From positions 1-44,030 of the forward strand of contig CAJMOH010000022.1 of the NCBI GenBank assembly GCA_905215055.1: a stretch of 44,030 bases of DNA. The letters are read 5' to 3'. The stretch is from an uncultured bacterium (lineage in GTDB: Bacteria; Bacillota; Clostridia; Oscillospirales; Acutalibacteraceae). The notes beneath the pieces were generated by a model that was not told where the DNA came from, searched no databases, and was given only the letters and a program-made list of their open reading frames with translations. Positions 27,934 through 36,522 of this stretch are shown here, piece after piece; within the stretch, counting starts at the first letter, position 1, and each line of letters begins with the position of its first letter. Position numbers and translations under genes: made by a program.

Positions 27934-30381
27934 TTATAGTATCCGATAGGGATTGGGATCCGCGTAAGCCGTCACCTGCTGAAAGTCCCGCAGCGACGAG
28001 AACTGAATCAGCAACCGGGAGATCATTTCCCGCAGGCGAGAGGTGCCGCGGCATTTTATTAAAAGCTTATAGCGGTATTTATTGCTCACCTTCGCCACAG
28101 CCGCCGGGGACGGCCGAAGCACCCGCAGGGGCAGATCGGCGTATTCCGCCTGGGCAAGCTGCCCCAGCAGCCGGAGAAACGTTTCCGCTCCCTGTCTGAC
28201 CAGAGGCTCCTTGCCGCCCACAAAGCCAATCACCAAAATATCCACAAAGGGCGGATAGAGCATGGCCTGGCGGAAAAGAATCTCCTGGCGGTAAAAGCCA
28301 AAATAGTCCTGCTGGGCCGCCAGATGCAGCACGGGATTTTCCGGCGCGTAGGTTTGAATGATGGCCCGGCCCGGATATTTTCCCCGTCCAGCCCGGCCCA
28401 CCACCTGGGTGAGCAGATCAAAGGTGCGCTCGTTGCTGCGAAAATCATCGCTGAATAGAGACTGATCCGCCGAAAGCACCCCCACCAGGGTGACGTTTTC
28501 AAAGTCCAAGCCCTTTGCCACCATCTGGGTGCCTACCATCACATCGTACTCTCCCCTGGCAAACTGATCCAGCTTTTTTTCCAGAGAGTATTTTGCCGCC
28601 ACAGAATCTGTGTCAATCCGCAGCACCTGTGCCTCTGGAAGCAGCTCTTGAAGCTGTTCCTCCGCCTTTTGGGTTCCTGCGCCGTGAAAAGCCACCGCAT
28701 CGCTGCCGCAGGAAGGGCAGCGCCGGGAAAACGGGATGGAGTAGCCGCAGTAATGGCACATCAGCCGACCGTTGGCGCTGTGATAAGTCAAGGAAATGCT
28801 GCAATGAGGACAGCTGACCACCTGGTGGCAGGTTTTGCAGGAGGCAAAGGTGTGATAGCCCCGGCGGTTCAGCAGCAGAATCGACTGCCGGCCCGCCTGG
28901 AAATTTTCCCGCAGGGCCTGGGATAAAGTGGCGCCAAAGGATGTCTCCCCTGGAGGGGCATCCTGGTTCATGTCTACCAGCTCCACCTGGGGAAGAACCG
29001 CTTGGCCAAAGCGGCCGGAAAGCCGGTGAAACCCTACTTTTTTCTCCTGAGCCAGCCGGCAGGTCTCCACCGAGGGCGTCGCCGACGACAGCAAGCAAAA
29101 TGCCCCTGCTTTCCAGCAGCGGTAGCGGGCCACCTCCCGAGCGTCATACCGGGGGCTGGACTCCGACTTATAGGTGTGCTCCTGCTCTTCATCAAGAACA
29201 ATCAGACCCAGGTCCCGCACCGGAGCAAACACAGCGGAACGAGTACCCACCACAATGGAGGCCTTGCCCCGCCGGACCCGTTTCCACTCGTCCAAGCGTT
29301 CGCCCAGAGAGAGGCCGCTGTGAAACAAGGCGATGCCGTCCCCGAACCAGCGGCGAAACTGCCGGATGGTCTGGGCGGTCAGGGAGATTTCCGGCACCAT
29401 GACGATAACGCCCTTTCCTTGGTCTCTAACATGCTGAATCAGCTTTAAAAACACAGAGGTCTTCCCGCTGCCCGTCACGCCGTAGAGCAGCGCGGTGCGG
29501 CAGCCCTCTTGGTTGTGATACTCCTGAATCAGCCCCTGCAAGGCCTTTTCCTGAGAGGGAGAAAGCTCCAGCGAGGCGGCCGGCTCCTCTTCCTCCAGGA
29601 AAAAATCAGGACGGCGGTACACCTCGTATTCAAAGGCCTCCGCCGCCCCCTTCTCCACCAAAGCGCGGACCACAGAGGAGGAAGCCCCCGTAAAGTAGCA
29701 AAGCTCCCGCTCGGAAGCTTCTCCCGCGTCCAGCAGAGTTTGATATACATCCTTTTGCCGGGGAGTCAGCTTGCCGGAAAAGCCGGGGACAGGCCGCACC
29801 ATTTTCGAGGTGGCGTCCTTCACACGGCTCATGGCTGTGTTCACCTTGCACAAAACGCCCCGCTCCGTCAGCTCCTTGAAAACGGGGCCAGCCTGCTCCA
29901 GCCCTGTTTCTTGGACGATCTTTTCCAGCGGAAGAGATTTTCCCGCTCTCCGCAGGCACAGAATCAGCCGCCACTGGGCATCCGTATAGCTTTCCCGGTC
30001 AAAATCCTTAAAGTCCGGGCTGAGAACATAGCTGTCCCGCAGACGGAACTGATAGCCCGCAGGGATCATCAGCTTGGCCGCCTCAAACAGTGTGCAGTAG
30101 TAGCGTTCCTTCATCCAGCGGGCCAGCTCCAGCATATCCGGCTCCAGAGAGGGCTCCTGGTCCAAAATACTGTCCACATCCTTTACCCGCTCTTCGCCCT
30201 CTCCGGTCAAGGAAAACACCAGCCCCACCCGGCGCCGGTTTCCCGAACCAAAGGGTACGCTTACCCGCACTCCGGGAGCAACCCGCTCCTTCAGAGCCTC
30301 TGGCACCCGATAGGTGAAAAGCTTGTCAAAATGGTATACCGTGTTCTCCACGGCCACCTGGACAAACAGCTCCTCATTCAT
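27934..30381 (-). CDS. priA: Primosomal protein N' (replication restart helicase PriA)
   Basis: PriA of about 815 residues, the 3'-to-5' helicase that reloads the replisome at stalled forks. The N-terminal DNA-binding domain (FDKLFTYRVP) is followed by the helicase with Walker A GVTGSGKTS and a DEEQE motif in place of the more usual DEEHD, then the eight-Cys zinc region (CKTCHQVVSCPHCS, later CHYC and CPSC). The substitution of His by Gln is, as I recall, common in clostridial PriA. ATG at 30381 overlaps the rpoZ stop by 8 bases; GAGG abuts it, so a start a few codons away cannot be excluded. Confidence 0.95.
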   Translation of the reverse strand: MNEELFVQVAVENTVYHFDKLFTYRVPEALKERVAPGVRVSVPFGSGNRRRVGLVFSLTGEGEERVKDVDSILDQEPSLEPDMLELARWMKERYYCTLFEAAKLMIPAGYQFRLRDSYVLSPDFKDFDRESYTDAQWRLILCLRRAGKSLPLEKIVQETGLEQAGPVFKELTERGVLCKVNTAMSRVKDATSKMVRPVPGFSGKLTPRQKDVYQTLLDAGEASERELCYFTGASSSVVRALVEKGAAEAFEYEVYRRPDFFLEEEEPAASLELSPSQEKALQGLIQEYHNQEGCRTALLYGVTGSGKTSVFLKLIQHVRDQGKGVIVMVPEISLTAQTIRQFRRWFGDGIALFHSGLSLGERLDEWKRVRRGKASIVVGTRSAVFAPVRDLGLIVLDEEQEHTYKSESSPRYDAREVARYRCWKAGAFCLLSSATPSVETCRLAQEKKVGFHRLSGRFGQAVLPQVELVDMNQDAPPGETSFGATLSQALRENFQAGRQSILLLNRRGYHTFASCKTCHQVVSCPHCSISLTYHSANGRLMCHYCGYSIPFSRRCPSCGSDAVAFHGAGTQKAEEQLQELLPEAQVLRIDTDSVAAKYSLEKKLDQFARGEYDVMVGTQMVAKGLDFENVTLVGVLSADQSLFSDDFRSNERTFDLLTQVVGRAGRGKYPGRAIIQTYAPENPVLHLAAQQDYFGFYRQEILFRQAMLYPPFVDILVIGFVGGKEPLVRQGAETFLRLLGQLAQAEYADLPLRVLRPSPAAVAKVSNKYRYKLLIKCRGTSRLREMISRLLIQFSSLRDFQQVTAYADPNPYRIL

Positions 30382-30592
30382 CCTCTTCTTCGGCAAAGGG
30401 ATCAGGCTCTACAATCAGATATTTGCCCTGGACAAAGTCCTGTACGGCCATATCCACTGGCTTATCCATCAGGATCAGTCCCTCGTCCTCGGCCTTTTGA
30501 GCGATTTGCCGGGCGCGTTTGGCAACGGCAATCACCAGGGAATAGGTACTCTTGTGAGGTACAGTGATAATATTAGCGGACGGTTTCAGCAT
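30374..30592 (-). CDS. rpoZ: DNA-directed RNA polymerase omega subunit
   Basis: Omega subunit of 72 residues, which helps RNA polymerase assembly. The family core is visible (STYSLVIAVAKRARQIA, then KPVDMAVQDFVQGKY), followed by an acidic tail. ATG at 30592 gives the usual MLKPS start, overlapping the gmk end by 20 bases; a longer in-frame start at 30610 is less likely. It lies between gmk and priA in the standard Firmicute order. Confidence 0.92.
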   Translation of the reverse strand: MLKPSANIITVPHKSTYSLVIAVAKRARQIAQKAEDEGLILMDKPVDMAVQDFVQGKYLIVEPDPFAEEEDE

Positions 30593-31193
30593 CTTCCAGC
30601 ACCCTTTCAATAGAATTTGTATTGCGGGAGAACTTCAGTTTCTCCGCCTGGATAATCGCCTGGAGATCGCTGACAGCGTCCTCCAGCGCGTCGTTGTAAA
30701 CGATATAGTCATACTCCTTGGCATGGGGAATTTCCTCCCGCGCCTTTGCCAAGCGCTTTTGGACGGTTTCCTCATCCTCGGTTCCCCGTCCCCGCAGACG
30801 CTTTTCCAGCACCTTCATGGAGGGCGGGAGAATGAAAACGGAAACACATTCCGGCATCAGCTTTTTCACCTGAGCGCCGCCCTTGACCTCGATCTCCAGC
30901 ACCACGTCCAGGCCCTGGTTCATCCACGCCTCCACCGGCTCCCGGGGAGTCCCGTAATAGTTTCCCACATATTCGGCGTGCTCCAGCATTTTCCCGTTTT
31001 GGATCAGATCCTCAAACTCTGGGCGGGACAAAAAATAATACTGCTTGCCATGCTCCTCGCCGGGCCGGGGACTCCGGGTGGTGGCGGAGACAGACAGCCG
31101 CAAATTTTCATCCCTCGCAAAAAGCTCCTTCAAAATAGTGCCTTTCCCGCCTCCGGAGGGCGCGGAAATCACCAGCAGCAATCCCTTATCCAT
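30573..31193 (-). CDS. gmk: Guanylate kinase
   Basis: Guanylate kinase of 206 residues (GMP to GDP using ATP). The P-loop reads SAPSGGGKGT; the GMP-binding region SVSATTRSPRPGEEHGKQYY and the lid Arg residues are present. ATG at 31193 lies in an 8-base overlap with the end of remA. The position remA-gmk-rpoZ is the conserved Firmicute order. Confidence 0.96.
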   Translation of the reverse strand: MDKGLLLVISAPSGGGKGTILKELFARDENLRLSVSATTRSPRPGEEHGKQYYFLSRPEFEDLIQNGKMLEHAEYVGNYYGTPREPVEAWMNQGLDVVLEIEVKGGAQVKKLMPECVSVFILPPSMKVLEKRLRGRGTEDEETVQKRLAKAREEIPHAKEYDYIVYNDALEDAVSDLQAIIQAEKLKFSRNTNSIERVLEDAETVR

Positions 31194-31458
31194 GCTTTTC
31201 CTCCTCTTCTGGCGCCGGGTCGTCCTTGCCGTTAAAACGGCCCGCCACGGTTTCTGGCAAGATCGCCGAAAGCACCACGTTGTCGCTGTCCATAATAATC
31301 ACCGCTTTTGTGCGGCGTCCAAAGGTGGCGTCGATTAAAACGCCCCGCTCCTTGGCCTCCTGGATCATTCGCTTGATGGGAGCTGACTCGGGACTGACCA
31401 CAGCCACCACCTTATCCGCGGAAACAAGATTGCCAAAGCCGATATTGACCAGTTTCAT
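31186..31458 (-). CDS. remA: RemA/DUF370 family regulatory protein
   Basis: RemA-like protein of 90 residues. In Bacillus, RemA is a DNA-binding activator of biofilm matrix genes that assembles as rings; members in Clostridia are common beside gmk. Sequence features: MKLVNIGFGNLVSADKVVAV, SPESAPIKRMI, and RTKAVIIMDSDNVVLSAILPET. The C-terminal acidic extension is variable in the family. Targets here are unknown. Confidence 0.9.
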   Translation of the reverse strand: MKLVNIGFGNLVSADKVVAVVSPESAPIKRMIQEAKERGVLIDATFGRRTKAVIIMDSDNVVLSAILPETVAGRFNGKDDPAPEEEEKHG

Positions 31459-31471
31459 TCCCAGGCCCTCC

Positions 31472-32350
31472 CTATTCCACGTTTTGGACCTGCTCGCGGA
31501 TCTTTTCTATCAGCGCCTTGATGTCCACCACAAGGTAGGCAATCTTGGAATTGACAGACTTAGAACCGATGGTGTTGGCCTCTCGGTTCATCTCCTGCAC
31601 CAAGAAATCGATTTTCCTTCCCACAGGGCCGTCCGAGTTCACCAGCTTTTGCAGCTGCTGGAAGTGGCTGCGAAGCCGCACGGTCTCCTCATCCACCGCC
31701 ACCTTGTCGGCAAAAATCGCAACCTCTGTGAGAACGCGCTGCTCGTCAAAGCGATTGTCCTGCAACAGCTCCCCAATCTTTGTCCGCAGTCTTTCACGAT
31801 ACGTTTCCACGGTTTCAGGCGTAACCTGCTCCACCTGATCCACCAGAGCGACAATTTCCTCGGCCTTGGTCAAAATATCCTCCTTGAGCCGGGCGCCTTC
31901 CGCCTCCCGCATCTTCAAGAAGGATTCAATGGCCATGTCCGCCACCTGGCGCACAGCCTCCCACACCGCGTCCTCGTCCTCCGGCGTCTTGTGGACGGAG
32001 AACACGTCGGAATATTTGGACAGCAATGTCAGCGTCACCTCGTCAGGCAGCTGGTACCGGTCCTTCAGCTCCTGCAAGGCGCTTACATAAGCGGAGGCCA
32101 GCGAATGATTTACTACCACCTGAACGTCGGTTTCCTCCAAGGTTTCAATCTGCAGAAACACATCCACCTTTCCGCGGGAAATCTTGTCCTGCACATAGGC
32201 CTTCAGCTTGTCCTCCAAAAACAGATAGCCCCGGGTAATTCGGGAGTTAAATTCAAAAAATTTGTGATTGACCGATTTGATTTCAAATACAATACGACGG
32301 CCGCCAATGGCAGCCTCGCCCCGGCCATATCCAGTCATGCTTCGGAGCAT
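31472..32350 (-). CDS. YicC/YloC family endoribonuclease
   Basis: YicC/YloC protein of 292 residues, a family shown to be an endoribonuclease in E. coli and Bacillus. The opening MLRSMTGYGRGEA and EIKSVNHKFFEFNSRI, and the C-terminal KIDFLVQEMNREANTIGSKS followed by the VVDIKALIEKIREQVQNVE end, are the family signatures. It is first gene of the long downstream operon, behind the promoter at 32406-32434. Confidence 0.92.
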   Translation of the reverse strand: MLRSMTGYGRGEAAIGGRRIVFEIKSVNHKFFEFNSRITRGYLFLEDKLKAYVQDKISRGKVDVFLQIETLEETDVQVVVNHSLASAYVSALQELKDRYQLPDEVTLTLLSKYSDVFSVHKTPEDEDAVWEAVRQVADMAIESFLKMREAEGARLKEDILTKAEEIVALVDQVEQVTPETVETYRERLRTKIGELLQDNRFDEQRVLTEVAIFADKVAVDEETVRLRSHFQQLQKLVNSDGPVGRKIDFLVQEMNREANTIGSKSVNSKIAYLVVDIKALIEKIREQVQNVE

Positions 32351-32405
32351 TTCAGTCCTCCTGTTCTATAAAAGCCGTGGAAACAGCAAATTTTACTATC
32401 AAATT

Positions 32406-32434
32406 ATTTTACCATTCCAGCAAGGGCTTTGCAA
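32406..32434 (-). promoter_or_regulatory. SigA-type promoter of the yicC-spoVM operon
   Basis: TTGCAA (32429-32434), a 17-base spacer and TAAAAT (32406-32411) on the minus strand, about 55 bases upstream of yicC, in the only sizeable gap before that gene. Confidence 0.6.
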
Positions 32435-32490
32435 CCTGTTTCCAGCGATTTCACAGATTCTTAAGAAACAGACAGGCTTTCCCTCCGGTT

Positions 32491-32886
32491 TCAGATTCCC
32501 TGGCCTCCCTGCTCGTAGCGGACAATGGTACTCATAGGCGTAAAGGCGTGACCCTGAGCCACATCAAAGCCCCGGCGCTTGAAAAAGTCGAAAAAGTCGG
32601 GAAAATCCGTGACAATCTGATCGGCCCCGTGATCCTCGCCGTAGGAGGCGGCAGAACGCATCAGCGTATCCAGCACAAACAGCGCCTCCCCTTGCGGCCG
32701 TTCTGTAAAGTCATAGCCCTTTGCGAAAATCTTCCGCAGGTGGAGAACGGTCTTCTCCAGGGCAACCACAACATATCCCACCGGCTCTCCGCCATCCTTC
32801 ATCAGCAGCACCCGGCCCTCAACGCCGGCGGCGTCCAGCAGGCCTTGCTCCTCTGCCCTGTCCTCCATCGCTTTCACTTGAATCAT
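32491..32886 (-). CDS. GNAT-like protein of unknown function
   Basis: Protein of 131 residues whose pattern of strands (RVLLMKDGGEPVGYVVVAL) and closing FFDFFKRRGFDVAQGHAF resembles an N-acetyltransferase-like (GNAT) fold, but I cannot assign a substrate. Start ATG at 32886 has GGGAG about 9 bases upstream and lies inside the end of the rluB frame, overlapping by 68 bases. It ends the S2P-to-rluB gene run; the yicC promoter follows after the stop. No clear terminator is seen. Confidence 0.6.
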   Translation of the reverse strand: MIQVKAMEDRAEEQGLLDAAGVEGRVLLMKDGGEPVGYVVVALEKTVLHLRKIFAKGYDFTERPQGEALFVLDTLMRSAASYGEDHGADQIVTDFPDFFDFFKRRGFDVAQGHAFTPMSTIVRYEQGGQGI

Positions 32887-33622
32887 CGTTTCCAGCTCCC
32901 TTCTTGATTTCCGTGTTTAAAGCGCGCAGCTCATCCTTCGTTAACTCCCGATATTTTCCCTGGGGCAGCATCCCCAGACGCACAGGTCCCACGGCGATCC
33001 GCTTAAGTCTGGCAACCTCCAGACCCAGGGCCTCGCACATCTTGCGTATTTCCCGATTACGGCCCTCATACAAGACAATTTCCAGCACGACCCGTCCCAG
33101 CTCCTGTTGCAGCACACGCACCTTGGCAGGGGCTGTCCGGCGGCCGTCGATGACAATCCCCGTGCTGATCTGGTTGAGCTGGTCCTCGGTAACCGCGGGG
33201 CGTACAGTAACCCGGTAGGTCTTTGCCACATGCTTTTTAGGGTGGGCAATCCGATTGGCAAACTCCCCGTCGTTGGTAAGCAGCAGCAAGCCCTCCGAAT
33301 CCTTATCCAGCCGGCCTACCGGGTAAACCCGCTCCCCCACGTCCTCCACCAGCTGGGCCACGCACTTTCTGCCCCGCTCGTCATGAAGGGTGGTGACAAA
33401 GCCCCGGGGCTTATGCAGGGCCAAATAAATTTTCTTTTCACTCTGGCCCAGCGGCTGGCCGTCCAGGGCGATTTTATCCTTTCCCGGCAAAGCGCTGTCT
33501 CCAAGATGCGCCACCTTTCCGTTAACAGTTACCCGTCCGGCTGCAATCAGCTCTTCCGCCTTGCGCCGGGAGGCCACGCCACTGGCAGCCAGGATTTTTT
33601 GAATTCTGCTCTTTTCAGGCAC
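32819..33622 (-). CDS. rluB: RluB/RsuA-family 23S rRNA pseudouridine synthase
   Basis: Pseudouridine synthase of about 267 residues. An N-terminal S4 RNA-binding domain (SRIQKILAASGVASRRKAEE) precedes the catalytic domain with VGRLDKDSEGLLLLTNDG (catalytic Asp) and GRNREIRKMCEALGL. GTG at 33622 has AAGGAGAG about 8 bases upstream, the only start consistent with the S4 domain; a longer frame to 33769 overlaps dacF. The last 30 residues (Ser/Gly/Arg-rich) are low complexity and lie over the start of the GNAT-like gene. RluB versus a related member cannot be decided by eye. Confidence 0.9.
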   Translation of the reverse strand: MPEKSRIQKILAASGVASRRKAEELIAAGRVTVNGKVAHLGDSALPGKDKIALDGQPLGQSEKKIYLALHKPRGFVTTLHDERGRKCVAQLVEDVGERVYPVGRLDKDSEGLLLLTNDGEFANRIAHPKKHVAKTYRVTVRPAVTEDQLNQISTGIVIDGRRTAPAKVRVLQQELGRVVLEIVLYEGRNREIRKMCEALGLEVARLKRIAVGPVRLGMLPQGKYRELTKDELRALNTEIKKGAGNDDSSESDGGQGRGARPAGRRRR

Positions 33623-33641
33623 GGTTTTCTCTCCTTTCAAG

Positions 33642-34799
33642 CTACGATTTGTGTCCAAACAGTCCAGCCCAAAGGCCTGTCTCCCGCTCTTGGCTGGGAA
33701 TGGCTTCTCCCGCAGCGATGGGCGCGCTTCCCAGCAAAGCTCCTTGCAGGTACCAGCGGATTTCACCAACCATATCCCCCCGACTTAGGGGAGCGTACAA
33801 AAAATGAGGCACACACACAACCCGCTCTACCTGACTGCCCTTTCCATTGGGAAGAAACACCTCCCCGCCGTTTTGTCCTTTCAGGGAAACGTACTGAATC
33901 TCAGAACCCACAACAGGAACCGTGAGACTCACGTCCCCGCCTGCCAGCAGGTACGGTTCCACCTGAGAGAATCCATAGTCCAGCAGAACAGTATGATCCC
34001 TCCAGTCATCCGGATCATTGAGGGTCACGGCAATGAGGAGGGCGCCGTCCCGCTCTGCGGCGGACACAAGACAGCGTCCAGCCTGCTTGGTAAAGCCGGT
34101 TTTCACCCCCACGCAGCCAGCGTATTCCGTCAGAAGCCGGTTGTGATTTGTGTAGGTCACCTGCTTTACAGGGTATGTGAAATCCACCTGCAGGCTGGGG
34201 CTGGAGCAAAGCTCTCGGAATTTCTCGTTTCGCAGAGCTGCCCTGGCCAGCAGCGCCATATCATACGCAGTGGAGTAATGGCCTTTGCCGTCCGCGCTCT
34301 CCCCGTCCAGGCCGGATGGGGTAACAAAATGGGTGTTTGCCATTCCCAGCTCTTGGGCGCGGCGGTTCATCCTGTCCGCAAAGGCCTCCAGAGACCCCTC
34401 CAGATACAGCGCCGCGGAGTTGGCCGCGTCGTTTCCAGAGGCAAGCAGCATTCCCGCCGCCAGATTGGTCAGGGAAATCCGGTCTCCGGCCTGCAATCCC
34501 ATGGAAGAACCCTCTACTTGGACCATTTCCTGGGTAATATCTACCACAGGGTCGCCGCGCCTTTCGGCCTCCTCCAGTGTGAGAAGCGCCGTCATAATCT
34601 TTGTCGTGCTCGCCATAGGGCGCTGGACATGGGCATCTTTTTCGAAGAGAACAGCGCCCATATCCCCTGTCATCACCACAGCGCTGGCAGCGGATACCTC
34701 CAGCGTCGTTTCCGCCTTTACGGGAAAACAAGCCCCAAAAGCGATGAAAATCGCAAGAAAACACACAGCCGCGCCCTTTAAAAGAAACTGCTTCAACAC
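33642..34799 (-). CDS. dacF: D-alanyl-D-alanine carboxypeptidase (DacF-type)
   Basis: Penicillin-binding carboxypeptidase of 385 residues. A signal peptide (about 1-29) is followed by the transpeptidase-like domain: STTK (SxxK) in RPMASTTKIMTALL, the SGN motif ASGNDAANS, and KTGFTKQAG, plus the C-terminal PBP5-type domain. In Bacillus DacF acts on spore cortex cross-linking, and the neighbouring gerW supports that here. The start is GTG at 34799 behind GAGGCGGG. A complementary CCCGCC nearby could pair with that site; see findings. Confidence 0.92.
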   Translation of the reverse strand: MLKQFLLKGAAVCFLAIFIAFGACFPVKAETTLEVSAASAVVMTGDMGAVLFEKDAHVQRPMASTTKIMTALLTLEEAERRGDPVVDITQEMVQVEGSSMGLQAGDRISLTNLAAGMLLASGNDAANSAALYLEGSLEAFADRMNRRAQELGMANTHFVTPSGLDGESADGKGHYSTAYDMALLARAALRNEKFRELCSSPSLQVDFTYPVKQVTYTNHNRLLTEYAGCVGVKTGFTKQAGRCLVSAAERDGALLIAVTLNDPDDWRDHTVLLDYGFSQVEPYLLAGGDVSLTVPVVGSEIQYVSLKGQNGGEVFLPNGKGSQVERVVCVPHFLYAPLSRGDMVGEIRWYLQGALLGSAPIAAGEAIPSQERETGLWAGLFGHKS

Positions 34800-34850
34800 A
34801 AATCACCCGCCTCGCAAAAAAAACTATGCGGGCGGGCGAAGCTCTATGCG

Positions 34851-35294
34851 TTAAAGGGACTCGGAAGGGGTTTCCTTTGGCTGAGCCGGAGCATCCGACA
34901 AGGCGTCTCCCTTGTCAGGATGATCCTCCTTTTGAAACAGAGAACTGATCTTGTCCACCACATCCGGCACCTTTTCCAAAGCGCGGTCCACAGAACTGAG
35001 GTAAGGCTCAATTTGCAGCATGCGCACATGGCCCTGGTGAATCGTCAAAAACGCGATAGGGCTGATGGTAATTCCCGCTCCGCTGCCCCCTGCGAAAAGC
35101 CCGCTGCTGGGCTGGGATTTTGAGGGCAGGTCAGAGCCGCCCGAGGCAAAGCCATAGCTCACCCGGGACACAGGAATCACCGTGGTGCCGTCCGGCGTGG
35201 TTACAGGATCGCCAATGACGGTGTTCACATCCACCATCTGCTTGATCTTTTCCATGGTGACACCCAGTAGATTGTTCACTTGGTTCTCGCTCAT
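34851..35294 (-). CDS. ytfJ: GerW family sporulation protein YtfJ
   Basis: Protein of 147 residues of the GerW/YtfJ family, a sporulation protein needed for normal germination in Bacillus. Family parts visible are VIGDPVTTPDGTTVIPVSRV, the Gly-rich centre (FAGGSGAGITISPIAFL) and an acidic C-terminus rich in Pro, Asp and Ser. ATG at 35294 overlaps the stop of the DUF2953 gene (ATGA). Followed by dacF after 51 bases. No SigF/SigG promoter could be identified at this spot. Confidence 0.92.
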   Translation of the reverse strand: MSENQVNNLLGVTMEKIKQMVDVNTVIGDPVTTPDGTTVIPVSRVSYGFASGGSDLPSKSQPSSGLFAGGSGAGITISPIAFLTIHQGHVRMLQIEPYLSSVDRALEKVPDVVDKISSLFQKEDHPDKGDALSDAPAQPKETPSESL

Positions 35295-35956
35295 TTTGAT
35301 TCACCCTGTTTTCGCGTTTGCGAAATCCTTTCCATATGATCTTGGGCTGCTTGCAGCTTTTTGAAAAACGGAAGTGCTCTATACAGTAGTATAAGCCCTT
35401 CCACCACGAAAAACAACAGCCGAATGGTTACGGCGGCGGAAAAATCTATATGATGCTCCTCTGCCTGATAATCCAGGTCAACAGAGACAGCGCTGTTCCG
35501 GCAGGGGAGCAGTCCCAGCAAAATCCCGCAGGCGCCATACGCTGCTCCGCAAATTTGGCCGTACTGAATTGCCGCGGACGCGGCGTCCTCTTTTCCTGCC
35601 AGACAAATGTAAAGGTTCAGCTTTTTCAGGTGTACTCGTTTCAGCAAATTGACAGAAGCGCCTTTTACTGCCTGAGCCAGCTCTTGCAGGGACCGCAAAA
35701 AACCGCGCAATCCCTGACGGCGTAGAAGCGCCCGCAGCTTTGTCAGCAGACTGGGGCTGGGCGGCGCTTCCTCCCCTGACTCCAAAGCCTCCTCCTGAGG
35801 AGAAGGCTCCTTTCCCGGCACCAAGGGAAACCGGAGAAACAGGTAGTTTACTTGAGCGGTAAATTCCCCGCGAAACGATACCTCCAACTTTACAGGAGCC
35901 AAAAGGAGCAGCGCCAGCAGTAAAAAAACCGCTCCACAAATCAGAAGGGGAACCAT
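35291..35956 (-). CDS. DUF2953 domain-containing protein (YtfI-like)
   Basis: Protein of about 221 residues with one N-terminal membrane helix (about 2-23, VPLLICGAVFLLLALLLL), a Pro/Glu-rich linker, and a C-terminal region matching DUF2953 (the YQAEEHHIDFSAAVTIRL strand pattern near the end). Bacillus YtfI next to ytfJ is the counterpart; its function is unknown. ATG at 35956 preceded by a Gly-rich site; the adjacent TTG is a weaker choice. It overlaps ytfJ and follows scpB by 15 bases. Confidence 0.85.
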   Translation of the reverse strand: MVPLLICGAVFLLLALLLLAPVKLEVSFRGEFTAQVNYLFLRFPLVPGKEPSPQEEALESGEEAPPSPSLLTKLRALLRRQGLRGFLRSLQELAQAVKGASVNLLKRVHLKKLNLYICLAGKEDAASAAIQYGQICGAAYGACGILLGLLPCRNSAVSVDLDYQAEEHHIDFSAAVTIRLLFFVVEGLILLYRALPFFKKLQAAQDHMERISQTRKQGESK

Positions 35957-35971
35957 CAAAGCACCGCCTTT

Positions 35972-36508
35972 CTATAAGGTGAGCTGCTCGTCCTCCGTCG
36001 GAGGCGCATCCTCGTCCCGCTGAGGCGGCGGAGGCAGATCCTCAATGGAGGAAAGCTGAAAACACCGTAAAAACGTATCCGTGGTACCATACAGCAGCGG
36101 ACGGCCAGGCAGCTCCAGACGGCCTCGCTCCTCCAGCAGATCCTTTTGCATCAGGCTGCTGATTACACCGGAGCAGTCCACACCTCGAACCTGCTCCACA
36201 AAGGCCTTTGTCACCGGCTGATTGTAAGCCACCACTGCCAGCACCTCCATCGCCGCCTGAGATAAAGGCGTGTTGCGCTTCAAATCCAACACGTCTCGAA
36301 CCGGCTGGGCATAAGCAGGATTGGTGCAGAACTGGGCGCTGTTTCCCAAGCGCAGCAGCTGGACGCCGCTGTGCGGGGTATTGTATTTTTCCTGCAATGC
36401 GGAGACAGCGCTCTCGATCACAGAGGTGCGAACTCCCAGCACCTGGGCAATTCGGTCCAGAGCGACAGGCTCTCCACCGGCAAAGAGCACCGCCTCTGTT
36501 TTTCCCAT
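35972..36508 (-). CDS. scpB: Segregation and condensation protein B
   Basis: ScpB of 178 residues, a winged-helix subunit of the SMC condensin complex that binds ScpA. Family parts: MGKTEAVLFAGGEPVALDRI, then YNQPVTKAFVEQVRGVDCSG and LLYGTTDTFLRCFQLSSIED. The C-terminus is acidic. It follows scpA by 14 bases. Confidence 0.95.
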   Translation of the reverse strand: MGKTEAVLFAGGEPVALDRIAQVLGVRTSVIESAVSALQEKYNTPHSGVQLLRLGNSAQFCTNPAYAQPVRDVLDLKRNTPLSQAAMEVLAVVAYNQPVTKAFVEQVRGVDCSGVISSLMQKDLLEERGRLELPGRPLLYGTTDTFLRCFQLSSIEDLPPPPQRDEDAPPTEDEQLTL

Positions 36509-36522
36509 TATCTCTTCCTGGT

